NCBI GenBank assembly: GCA_914767715.1
Contig: OU612067.1
Location: 25,704,162-25,768,161, forward strand
From: Membranipora membranacea
Taxonomy: Eukaryota > Bryozoa > Gymnolaemata > Cheilostomatida > Membraniporidae
DNA: 64,000 bases
Direction: 5' to 3'
Part shown: positions 45,626 to 57,700 of the stretch, in pieces
Layout of the letters: every line of letters starts with the position of its first letter
Numbering within the stretch: the first letter of the stretch is position 1
Translations under genes and position numbers: made by a program
The notes under the pieces: generated by a model
Databases searched by the model: none
What the model was told of the DNA's origin: nothing
Seen by the model: the letters and a program-made list of their open reading frames with translations, nothing else

Positions 45626-47598
45626 CTGTAATAAATATACATGTATATGACTTGCTGAAGAGATATCTTGTAAACGCTGACAAGGTTATTAGCAAAATCC
45701 CTCTAGAAAATGAAGCTTACACCATGTGTGTACACTGCATGGCCTGACCATGCGTGTTAAAGTTTTTCGTACTAATTTTCAAGCTATTATCAATAACCAC
45801 CAAACAATGTAAAGAAAATCAAACTCTTTTTGGGGTTTGAGGCTACAATTTTTTCCGACATAATTTCCTAATATTCAAGCTTTATCAAACTTTGGAATTG
45901 TTTCCTCTTGTAAAGAGAAGAGACAACCGCTTAAAATCAGAGATGCAATTCGTGAAGACCAATGAGCATGAACATTAATAATTCCATTGAAGAATCTGTC
46001 CTATCAAATAAGGGTGGCCATTTATTGTAGGCCAGACACAGATGATGTCTGGTAAACTGTACTTACATAACTTGTCATTGAACTTTGCGAAGAGTTTTTC
46101 GAGTGCCAAATGGGATTTCAGCAACCAAAAGTAAATAAACACCTTTAGAACATAAAATATCAACCTAATTTTAAGTAATCGTCCTATCCTTCCAAATCAC
46201 TTTGAAGTACATCAGACCATTCTCCCTGATCAGACGACATCTGAAACTGAATCTCATGAAGATGAGAGGGGTTAAGAAATTAAGTGTATGAATTCAAAGC
46301 ATCCAATTTTGAGAGATACAGCAGAAACTCATTTAAAACAAGTTAGAGGGGTTCAATTACTTGTAATGACAGGTATTCTAAAAGTGAATCTTAGTGACCA
46401 AAAAACTCTTTGTTTTCAAAAGAAAACATTTACAAAAAAGGGATAAAGAAGCACATTGCAGAGAGATGATTGATACATGCCTTCTTGTTTACAAGAAAAG
46501 GCAAAGCTGTCATCTATTTCTATGAGAATTGTTCCACATGCGCACTGTACTCGCTATCTACCGGGGGCCCTTGAGCTCTTCGCCAGCTTCACTAGGAACT
46601 AGGCTAAAGATCTGCCCACTCTCCTCTAGAACTCACATTGTATTGGTTAAATTAATACTGATTGAATGCAAAACATCATTTACAATAATGAATTATTGTG
46701 GTGATATGGCTAAGTGGGAAAATCACTTGCTTGGATGACGGGAGGTGGGAAAATGACATTGAGAAGTTTTCCTATACTATATTCTAACTAGAAATGCAGG
46801 GGTGTATACTAAGAGATGTAATAGAGATGTAAAAAAAAAATCTGGCTTCACCGGGATTCGAACTCGGGCCTCTCGCATAAAGCCATCTAATCCAGGTGTT
46901 TAAATATAATGATGTAGTGGGTGTAAGTAGTAATAAATAGAAAACTAAACCTCATAGTAGTGGTGTAACTCCTCCTTTGTCACTATGGTCTAAGTACCAA
47001 TTTGGCTTCACCAAGAATTAAACTTGGGCCTCTTGCGCTGTGATCGAGCACACTAGCCACTCAGCCACGCCTGCCCACTGGAGCTCACAGATTTAAATTG
47101 AATATGAATTGAAAAAGTAAGCTGTTGTGTAATTTTGTTAAAATGTTCTGTTTTTCAAGCTTTCATGGCAGAGATCAGGCAAAAAAAGTGTAAAATATAT
47201 TATATGCGCAACCTCACCTGGTCTTAGTATATATTTGTGGTTGAAGACAGGGCTTTGATTCAGCCATTTCTTCTATTTTTTAAAAAACACGTTTTGAAAA
47301 AGTGTTATGAGGCACTGGATATGGGTCTCTTTTATTTTATATACATGAACATTTATCATAAACACAGAACTTAAAATTTGTGGACAAGTTACCCAAAGTT
47401 GTACTTAACTGTGAACTGGTTCAGTTGCAAAGTTGAATATTTAGGAGCTAGCTTGCAATAATTATGCAAGAACCAAAATTAAATCTTACAGCCTTCTAAT
47501 ATGAAAATACAGAAATAAATTTACCCTTTTATGATCTTTTTTATCCAAAATAAAATTTATATTGATCATCAGACTGAGAATAGCAGGTACAGACTCAC
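45626..47598. repeat. Intronic unit with dimeric SINE
   Basis: No gene. Nearly identical to 42167-44091, plus about 50 bases around 46700 that the other copy has lost. SINE halves at 46845-46895 and 47010-47085 (minus). Confidence 0.7.
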
Positions 47599-47739
47599 CA
47601 CTCAGGTAGGTGTTTGAGACTACAGTAGCTCACATCTAACTCTCTCATTGATCTCAGCTCACACAGCCACTCAGGTAATGTGTGTAGAGCTCTATTAAAT
47701 GATACATCTAATACCTCCAGCTGAGTCAGTGACCTGATA
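47599..47739 (-). CDS. LRR cassette exon, array 2 (e)
   Basis: 141 bases, phase 2-2. It reads LDVSFNRALHT and MRELDVSYCSLKHLPE. The second repeat equals that of cassette (d), while the first equals that of 15973-16113, a mosaic pattern. Confidence 0.85.
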
Positions 47740-48613
47740 CTGTAATATATACATGTATATATATAATAATACATCATATGAGATGAGGAGCAGGATCCAC
47801 CCCATTTCCTCTATCTCATTTTTGCACCAGGCCGTTAGATAGTCACAGCTGAACAACATTAGGAATTATTTTTGAGACATATAATTTTTAATCTGCATCC
47901 GTACTATGCAGCCTTACAATAAGTCATAGCTGGCAGGAAGGCAACATAATTTTTCATCACTTTATTTTTTAAGTTATTTATGTTTTTATTTTATGTATTT
48001 ATTTTATTTTATGTAGTTATTTCAAGTTATTTATGTGATTATTTAAGTTATTTAAGCCATTTATGTCACATCATGAAAAACATTAGTAATAATGAATTGT
48101 TGCTGACACTAAAAGTATATATTTATATATAAGTTAATATTTCAACAAATTGAGGATTGAGGATTGCAAATATCTTTTATCAGTGACAATGCTGTAGTAA
48201 ATAATAGACTGAGATTAAGAGATACAGACTCACTGTCAAACAACTAGCTATGATGGAATTTTCTACACTTGATTACTACATTAGTTATCGATGGCGGATT
48301 TTAATTTTATATTTGAATCCTTAAATCTAAAACTCAGACAGAAGTTTGGCAAATTCCAATGTGAAAGCTAATTTATTGGAATGTAGAGATAAAAGATAAT
48401 ATAGTTATCGTTATCAACGTAAGACATTATTCTTAAACTTGACAGATTTCTCAAGTCTGAATCCTTATAACACAGCCTTATGATTATGTATCGCTGGTAA
48501 AAGACAACCTGATTATTCACTTTAGCTTAGTTATTTATAGTTCACAGCGTCTTCAAAGTTAAGGATTATTGAAGCAATAAAAAACAAAATATGAATCGAC
48601 TCGACAGACTCAC

Positions 48614-48663
48614 CACTCAGGTAGCTGTCTGAGATCACAATCTCTAACACGTAACTCGCGCAG
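48614..48663 (-). pseudogene. LRR cassette fragment cut by other sequence
   Basis: The donor and 50 bases of a cassette (VRDCDLRQLPE) remain. The rest, and about 0.6 kb of unit, is replaced by the element at 48664-49222. Confidence 0.75.
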
Positions 48664-49222
48664 CGAAAAAATTTTTGTAATTTTTTGTGCCTTGTCAGAA
48701 TTTTCATCTGACAGCGCCCACCCTCTTGCAAGGAGGGAATTTTTTTCCAAAGGTTTGTGAAATGAAAGGTTATATGGAACTTTTCAGTGATAATGCAGAA
48801 GCACTTGTAACAAAAAGACTTTTTAATACAAATCTGCCCTTCGTCCAAAAAGACGGTTTTGCAAGAAATACTAATTACTAATTTGTTTGAGAACTTTGTA
48901 ATTTTAACAATAACATCCTAAGGTCACTGTTTTGTGTTATTTCGAAAAGAAAACAACATGAGAAAGTTGTTGGTACCAGTAACACAGTTCTGATGATTTT
49001 GTGTAGAGTGGCTGGGGAAGCTTTGCTACATCATAATACTGAATGGGCACTATTTTAAAATATCTTGTACTTACAGAGCGTTATGCATTCTTGGGTCTCC
49101 ACATAACGAAAGAGGAATCAAATTTGATGTGTAATAACTTTTGTAGGCACAAGGCCACAAGTAGGCCGCAAAAGATTACCCATTAGGCCGCACAGGCTAA
49201 AAGGCCGCAGGTTGCCCACAGC
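48664..49222 (-). mobile_element. hAT-like fragment replacing part of the array
   Basis: Its right end, GCCGCAGGTTGCCCACAGCTG, is the complement of the hAT-like ends at 32399 and 33894. The left end has no matching terminus. Unit sequence resumes at 49225. Confidence 0.45.
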
Positions 49223-49224
49223 TG

Positions 49225-51192
49225 AATTAGGGCATTGGGACATTTTTTCACACGCCATTTTGCTACAACACATTATTCAAAAGTCGTACAGCATTCTTCG
49301 AGCCATATGTCTTGCTGAAGAGATATCTGGTAAACACTGACAAGGTTATTGCAATATCCCTCTTTAAAGTGAAGCTTACACCATGTGTGTACACTGCATG
49401 GCCTGACCAAGCATGCTAAAGTTTGTTGTACTAATTTTCAAGCGTTTGGGGTTTGAGGCTACAATTTTTCCCGAGACAATTTCATAATATTCAAGCTTTA
49501 TCAAACTTTGGAATTATTTCCTCTTGTAAAGAGAAGAGACAACCGCTCAAAATCCGAAAGGCAATTCGTGAAGGCCAATGAGCATGAACATTAATAATTC
49601 CATTGAAGAATCTGTCCTATCAAATAAGGGTGGCCATTTATTGTAGGCCAGACACAGGTGATGTCTGGTAATCTATACTTAGATGACTTGTCATTGAACT
49701 TTTCGAAGAGTTTTCCGAGTGCCAAATGGGATTTCGGCAAAAATAAATCAATAAACACCTTTAGAACAAAAAATATCAACTTAATTTTAAGTAATTGTCC
49801 TATCCTTCCAAATCACTTTGGAGTGCATCAGACGACATCTGAAACTGAATCTCATGAAGATGAGAGGAGTTAAGAAATTAGGTGTATGAATTCAAAGTAT
49901 TCAATTTTGAGAGATACAGCAGAAACTCATTTTAAACAACTTGGAGGGGTTCAATTATTTGTAATGACACGTATTCTAAAAGTGAATCTTAGTGAACATA
50001 AAATTCTTTGTTTTCAAAAGACAACGTTTACAAAAAATGGATAAAGAGGCACATTGCAGAGAGATGATTAATGCGTGTCTTCTTGTTTACAAGAAAAGGA
50101 AAAGCTGTGATCTATTTCTATGAGAATTGTTCCACATGCGCACTGTACTCGCTGTCTACCGGGGCCCTTGGGCTCTTCGCCAGCTTCACTAGGAATTAGG
50201 CTAAAGATCTGCCCCACTCTCCTCTAGAACTCACATTGTATTGGTGAAATTAATACTGATTGAATGCAAAATATTATTTACAATAATTTATTATTGTGGG
50301 GATGTGGCTAAGTGGGAAAATCACTTGCTTGGATGACGGTAGGTGGGAAAATGACATTGAGAAGTTTTCCTATACTATATACTAACTAGAAATGCAGGGG
50401 TGTATACTAAGAGATGAAATAGAGATGTAAATAAAATCTGGCTTCACCGGGATTCGAACTCAGGCCTCTCGCGCAAAGCCATCTAATCCAGGTGTTTAAA
50501 TATAATGATGTAGTGGGTGTCAGTAGAAATAAATAGAAAATTGAACCTCATAGTAGTGGTGTAACTCCTCCTTTGTCACTATGGTCTAAGAACCAATTTG
50601 GCTTCACCAAGATTTAAACTTGGGCCTCTTGCGCTGTGATCGAGCGCACTAGCCACTCAGCCACGCCTCCCCACTGGAGCTCATGGATTTAAATTGAATA
50701 TGAATTTGAAAAGTAAGCTGTTGCGTAATTTTGTTTAAATTTTCTGTTTTTCAAGCTTTCATGGCAGAGATCAGGCAAAAAAAGTGTAAAATATATTATG
50801 CACACCCTCACCTGGTTTTACTATACATTTGTGGTTGAAGACGGGGCTTTGATTCAACCATTTCTTCTATTATTTAAAAAACACGTTTTGAAAAAGTGTT
50901 ATGAGGCACTGGATATGGGTCTCTTTTATTTTATATACATATACATTTATCATAAAGACAGAACTTAAAATTTGTGGACAAGTTACCCGAAGTTGTACTT
51001 AACTGTGTATTGGTTCAGTTACAAAGTTGAACATTTAGGAGCTAGCCTGCAATAATTATGCAAGAACAAAAATTAAATTTTACAGCCTTCTAATATAAAA
51101 ATACAGAAATAAATTTACCCTTTTATGATCTTTTTTATCCAAAATAAAATTTATATTGATCATCAGACTGAGAATAGCAGGTACATACTCAC
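49225..51192. repeat. Intronic unit with dimeric SINE
   Basis: No gene. Empty long-TIR site near 49527; SINE halves at 50435-50490 and 50600-50670 (minus). Confidence 0.65.
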
Positions 51193-51333
51193 CACTCAGG
51201 TAGGTGTTCGAGATCACATCGGCTCACATGTAACTCTCTCAGTGATCTCAGCTCACACAGCCACTCAGGTAATGTGTGTAGAGCTCCATTAGCTGATACA
51301 TGTAATATCTCAAGCTGAGTCAGTGACCTGATA
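51193..51333 (-). CDS. LRR cassette exon, array 2 (f)
   Basis: 141 bases, phase 2-2. It reads LHVSANGALHT and LRELHVSRCDLEHLPE. Splice sites intact. Confidence 0.85.
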
Positions 51334-52215
51334 CTGTAATATATACATGTATATATATAATAATACATCATGCGAGTTCAGGAGCAGGATCCATCCCATT
51401 TCTTCCATCTCATTTTCGCACCAGGCCGTTAGATAGTCACGGCTGAACAACATTAGTAATTATTCTTGAGACATATAATTTTTAGTCTGCATCCGTACTA
51501 TGCAGCCTTACAATAAGTCATAGCTGGCAGGAAGGCAACATAATTTTTCATCACTTTATTTTTTAAGTTATTTATGTATTTATTTTATGTATTTGTTTTA
51601 TTTTATGTAGTTGTTTTAAGTTATTTATGTGATTATTTAAGTTATTTAAGCCATTTATGTCACATCATGAAAAACATTAGTAATAATGAATTGTTGCTGA
51701 CACTAAAAGTATATATTTATATATAAGTTAATGTTTCAACAAAGTGAGGATTGAGGATTGCAAATATCTTTTATCAGTGACAATGCTGTAGTAAATAATA
51801 GACTGAGATTAAATGATACAGACTCACTGTCAAACAACTAGCTATGATGGAATTTTCTACACTTGATTACAACATTAGTTATCAATGGCGGATTATAATT
51901 TTATATTTGAATCCTAAAATCTTAAATTAAGACAGAAGCTTGGCAAATTCCAATGTGAAAGCTAATTTATTGGAATGTAGAAAAAAAAAGATAATATAGT
52001 TATCGTTATCAAAAATAGATATTATTCTTACTTAAACTTGACAGAGTTCTCTAGTCTCAATCCTTATAACACAGCCTTTTGATAATGTATCGCTGTGGCA
52101 AAAAGACAACCTGTTTATTCACTTTAGCTTAGTTTTTTATATTTCACAGCCTCTTCAAAGGTAAGGATTATTGAAGAAATAAAAAACAAAATATGAATCG
52201 ACTCGACAGACTCAC

Positions 52216-53161
52216 CACTCAGGTAGCTGTCTGAAATCACAATCTCTAACACGTAACTCCCTCAGTGCTCTCAGCTCACACAACCACACAGGTAATGTGT
52301 GAAGAGCTTTATTACCTGAGGATTATGCTGATTGACTTAAATTTTTTGAGCTGCCTACTCTCTGTGATTATATATCTAAGATGTCTAAAACTGTTTTTAA
52401 CAATATTGCGTCCAATGAAGACCATCCTCTTTTTAGTTGTGTTGTTTTTAACTGTGCAAAGGTATCCTCTCGCCTACATACCATCTATCGCCCACCAAAG
52501 TGCAGGACTCAAAAGCGTTTAAAGAGCTTTTTTCCTTACCACATGTCAGCTTTCAACAAAGTTTAAATTTCTCATTTTCATGTACCAATCCAACTTTATC
52601 GCTTGCTGATACATGGATTAAAATAATAAACCAAACCTAACCTAACCTAACCTAATGGCTGGTTCACATTGTCCCAGATGACATCGGGATGCCATCCCAG
52701 ATGCTTATCCCAGATGGTCCCAGTCTTATGTTCACATTATAAAATTCATCCCAGACAAGCAGTTAGGTTTTTGTCTGGGATAGTGCTGGGCTGATGTTCA
52801 CATTGTTTAGGATCGTCCCAGATAGTCTCAGATCGACCCACATCATGCAAATGTCTGGTTCACATAGCACCCAGATGCAAAATGAGTCCGGGTCCGTCTG
52901 GGACAGCATCGGGAAAGTTTGACGCTTACGAACTTTCCAGATACTGTCCCAGACAGACCCAGACAGTCTGGGATTGTGTCATTTTCATGTTCACATTAAC
53001 TGGGATGGCTATCTTGTATGGTCGTCTGGGACAATGTTCACCAGCCATTATGGCTGGTGCACATTGTCCCAGACGACCATCCCAGATAACCTAACCTAAC
53101 CTAACCTAACCTAACCTAACCTGATACATTTAATACCTCCGGCTGAGTCAGTGAACTGATG
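52216..53161 (-). pseudogene. LRR cassette split by LINE and MITE
   Basis: Halves 52216-52319 and 53125-53161 add up to 141 bases without one ACCTGA duplicate (53119-53124), the undeleted form. Confidence 0.85.
52320..53118 (+). mobile_element. 5'-truncated LINE fragment with long MITE in its tail
   Basis: Open frame 52381-52566 (HTIYRPPKCRTQKRLKSFFP). The (CCTAA)n tail is split by the full-size foldback MITE at about 52657-53090, whose CTGGGACAATG and CATTGTCCCAG arms pair. Confidence 0.7.
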
Positions 53162-54676
53162 CTGTAATAAATATACATGTATATTAATACATCATGTGAG
53201 ATGAGGAGCCAGATCCGCCTCATTTCCTCTATCTCATTTTCGCACCAGGCCGTTATCCCACCTCCCGTTATTCCATGAAGCTATTTCCCCCCTGGATGAG
53301 TTACCATGCTGCCATTTTCCTGCTTGGACAATTTCTCGCCAATCCATATTCAGTTTGGGCCGTTTTCCGAACAAACCATTTTTCCTCCAAGAAAAATTCC
53401 AAATGGACTGTTTTCCCACCAAGACCATTTATCACACCATGCAGTTTTCGCGGCATGGTTTTTTTTAAACATATATTAACAGTTTTCACGTCCAGCCAAC
53501 GTTGTAAAAAGCAGTTTGGGTAATGGACCTGTGAGTTGATTTCATTGTTATAGTTTGTGGATTTTGTTTGAGTTTTCCAGCGCACAAGTAATTGTACAAC
53601 TGACTGATTTCAACAAAATGGTCAAAATGTTATAAAATACTTTTTCAGCAAAAGAACTTTATTGTGCTTACAGCCTTTTCTGTACCAATCAGAGAAGAGC
53701 TGCGAGATCATAATAATGTAATTGAATATCTTACTGACCAATGGGCAGAACATAAATTAGAGCATTGGGACATTTTTTCACACGCCATTTTGCTTCTACA
53801 CATTATTCAAAAGTCGTACAGCATTCTTCGAGCCATATGTCTTGCTGAAGAGATATTTGGTAAACGCTGATAAGGTTATTAGCAAAATCCCTCTTTAAAA
53901 TGAAGCTTACGCCATGTGTGTACACTGCATGGCCTGCTCATGTATGTTAAAGTTTGTTGTACTAATTTTCAAGCTATTATCAATAACCACCAAACAATGT
54001 AAAGAAAATTAAACTCCTTTTGGGGTTTGAGGCTACAATTTTTTTCCAATACAGTTTCATGACCTTCAAGCTTTATCAAACTTTGGAATTGTTTCCTCTT
54101 GTAATAGTCGGGCCCCCGGGGTCAAAATCCATGTTGAAAGTGTAAAAGCTGAGTTTCATAGATTAATTAGTATAAGTGTTATATTTTTGTATTCCACCCT
54201 CAGATCAGGAATCACAAGGGGGGTTTTATGGAATTTCACTCATATTAATCAGGGGGACAACTTTTTTCATAATCATTTTTTCAGAAGATATATTTATCTT
54301 GTGATAAAAGTTTTCAATATTTATAGCTAATACTCTGGATATAGTTTCCTGATAGCATTAGCTTTGCAAAGGAATTAAAAATCATTTACCCAGATTGCTG
54401 ATGTGCTGCCAATAGCGCAACGTCATGACACTACATTAATTTTTTGTGTTTGTCATCTTGACAGTTTTTCTTTCAATTATCTATGGGCTTGTCAGATAAA
54501 CTGAATCAGCAGAAATTTTTTTAAGTGTCTAGAGAATAATAATTGAAAAATTTATTCAGCTATCTCTGATCAGTTGGAAATTATAATGAATTCGATCCGA
54601 GTATGCCCCTTAATGGATGGAGTGAATTGACGTAACGCTATACAATCATGATCGTATTGTGTGTAATTGTTGCAAA

Positions 54677-55248
54677 TTGTTGTGGATTGATCAAAGAAGT
54701 TTCTGTATTGTCTTTGTACATAACCTAGTTAGAGCCGGCCGCTGGATAGATCCTGACGTAACAATATTAACTTTAAATGATAAGTCAGCGGCCAGACAGA
54801 CAAAGTCCTCTATGCCGTAACAAATTACCTGTTTATTCACCCTACACAAGAAAATTTCATATAAAACTTTAATCTTAGAGTTCAACAAATGGCTTGATCC
54901 TTGGCTGCCAGACAGACAAAGTAGTCCTTTTTGCCGTAACAAATTACCTGTTTATTCACCCGACACAAGAAAATGTTAAATAAAACTTTAATCTTAGAGT
55001 TCAGCGATTGGCGTGATCTAACTCCACGCCAATTAGGAGTTTTCAACAACTAGACTTGTTAATTGTACATGTTGAGTTAATGGTAAATTTGGATATCTAT
55101 TGAGTAAGTGGTAATTATGATACAAAAGAGACAGTGAATAATTGATAATTATCCCTTATCTCTAAAAGGGGCTGCTCTGGTAGCGTCTACAAAAGTAGTC
55201 GTCATGGACGGTCACCTTAGTACCACCATGAGGTGAAACCAACACAAA
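54677..55248. mobile_element. Insertion within the left TIR of copy 2
   Basis: Copy 1 has the uninterrupted sequence (GCAAATT joined to TAAGTG, 8925). The insert is flanked by CAAATT on both sides, probably its target duplication, and its ends are weakly inverted (TTGTGG/CCAACA). Inside, about 118 bases with GCCAGACAGACAAAGT and CAAATTACCTGTTTATTC are directly repeated (54788-54900, 54906-55010). No ORF; class unknown. Confidence 0.55.
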
Positions 55249-55899
55249 TTCTAAGTGTTTAGATGTTTTAAAAAAGCTCTACATTAACAGAAATCCAAGC
55301 TTGAGACATTCTGAACGATATCATATAATTCTAACTCATTATTCAGACACAATTAACCTGTTTTTTACTATATATCATTATTTATGATTCGTTTTCTATT
55401 CGTAACAGATGATTCTCAACGGTGCATTTACGATGTGTTATGTCTCAAAAACCAGTTCGGACAAAATTGTGCGATCAAGCTATACTTTCATCAATTTTAA
55501 TCACTGAAATCAAGACAATATCATTTTAAGTTACAGAAAATTGGGGATGCACAGGAAAGATTCCATTCTATTGGTGAACACAAGCAGATGAATGAGCTGC
55601 CACAGATACTATGATTCAGTTTTGCTTGCCTTTGGTCTATTCTAATTAACACATTATGTAGGACAGTAAAACAGTTAGATATAAACTTCCGACAAATACA
55701 CTCAACCTAATGAGTTAATAAAGTTGCTGGCTCTGTTTAGTTACCAGGTTACAAACTCCAGCCTATCCAGCTTGGACTTGAAGGAACCTATGAAGTCATA
55801 CTCCATTAATCAGTCCAGGTCAATCCTGTAAATAAATTTGAAAAGCCTAACGATTACTATGGGATGCACACTTGGGGAGGTAGGAGGCAAATATTCATG

Positions 55900-57700
55900 A
55901 GAATGACGCCTTGCTGAGGTGTGCTGATCTTGAGAGATGTTCTTAATGAGTACTTTAGCATTGTCGTGGTGGTAATGGCTAACCACTTTGAGTCTGCGGT
56001 CACATCTGCGTCCGAAAGCTTGGGAAGTTCTAAAGACCAGTGGTGTTTGTTTTTTTTGTTATTTCGTCTCATTATGCAGAATAGACTTGCAGCCCTCCTT
56101 TGCACAGCTTCAAGCCTGTTGGCCAGACCATCATTCTCACAGTTTCATGCGGCCAATGCACTCCAGCACCGGTCTTACTGGTTGGCTGTACGTGTCTTTT
56201 TCACAGCTTTGGAGATGGTCAGAACGTTCCACCTAACAAAAATTAATGTGCTGTTAGTTTTGGAAGTGATGTTGATTATGTGAGTGCGCCAGGTTAACTT
56301 GCTGTTAAAGGTAACTCCTAGATATTTGACACCTTTGAGCTTTAAGTATTTTAGTGTGGTGTTGTTACAGTGACGCTGAGTGTGGCCAATGATGCTTTGA
56401 GAAAGTCAAGAGTTGTCTTCTCATGTGGTCGATCTCAAAGTCAAACCTTCCAACAAGCTTGAGAGGGTTTGCAGAACATCCTGCAAGTCCTGGTGGTTTT
56501 GGGTTGTATTGTATACCATTATGTCTTCCAGTAGTGTATTCATAGCATGGGCCAGGGGGCCATGATCCTTCCATCCTACCACTACCACCCCATCAATTTT
56601 GAAAAAAACTCTTAAAATTGCCATAAGTGTTTTAAATACGCAATGACTCTATTTACGATTATCAATAACAGGTGATCAGGGGGCCCCTTGTGTTATATGT
56701 ATGGATAATGAAGCAATAAAGCACCAATGAAGCTGTTTTATAATGGCAAATTTCAGCTTGCTATGAGGTTTAGAGTTCATCAACACATCAAAACTGATAC
56801 ATGTGATCTATCCTTCATCGCCATGGCCGGCCCTAAAACATACTTTGGGCCAAACTTGAACAAACAGCCTCTGAACATTGCATGTTCTAAATTGGTTCCA
56901 CACTATATAACAAATGTTCACCGATTCTTTTTCAGTTCTAAGTATCGATCACAGTAGAGATTAAATGATGTCCGTCACTGTAACCCTAAGATCCCTGTGG
57001 CCAAATTCTTGTCAATTTTCTTCTCAAAAAGGACTGGAATGTCTCACAACTGCCTCTGATTTTTGATAGTTTCCTGGGGGAGGTCCCCCTTACTCTCTGG
57101 CGGGAAGGCCCTGAAGCACCCCTCCCGCACCCATCCCGCCTGGCCCCACCACTTCAAAACCCATGGACACAGCCCTGATGTCATCTGCAAATAAGCGGAC
57201 TATGCATTTAGTGTTTTCAGGTAAGTCATTGATGTAATACTGGAACAGAGTAGATTCTATGACTGATCCTAGGGGTACTACTGATATCACATCGGCCATT
57301 GATGATTCATCACTTTCACCCAACGCTCTCTGCTTTCTTCCAGACAAGAAGTCTTCTATGAATAAGACAACTTGGAACATTGAACTATCTTGTCAACCAG
57401 AAAACAGCAATCAGAGTTACCTGAATCTGAAAAAGGATTTACCAGGGGTTGCTTGCCCTCAGGGAAGGTTGTTGAGGGCTGGAGACCTGGCCGCCATTCT
57501 TTTGAGAACTCTGGTACTAATACCATCTTGTACGGGTGCCTATTTGACTTTCAGGGATATTAGGTGTTTCTGTACACCCTAAGGGTCAATGATGTTTTCA
57601 GGCATCTTGGAGGCGAGTGTGAGGTATTGGTATGGGATGGGGTCTGAAGGATGTGAGAATACTGACGTGAATTGTTTACTTTGAACTTCTGCCTTGCCTG
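55900..57700 (-). pseudogene. Decayed non-LTR retrotransposon reverse transcriptase (copy 2)
   Basis: Same fragments as copy 1: VPLGSVIES, YYINDLPENTKC and LFADD (57290-57150), and a C-terminal MQRRAASLF (56105-56080), the QRRAA motif common after the RT thumb. Stops and frameshifts are shared in part, so both copies come from one decayed ancestor. Confidence 0.7.
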
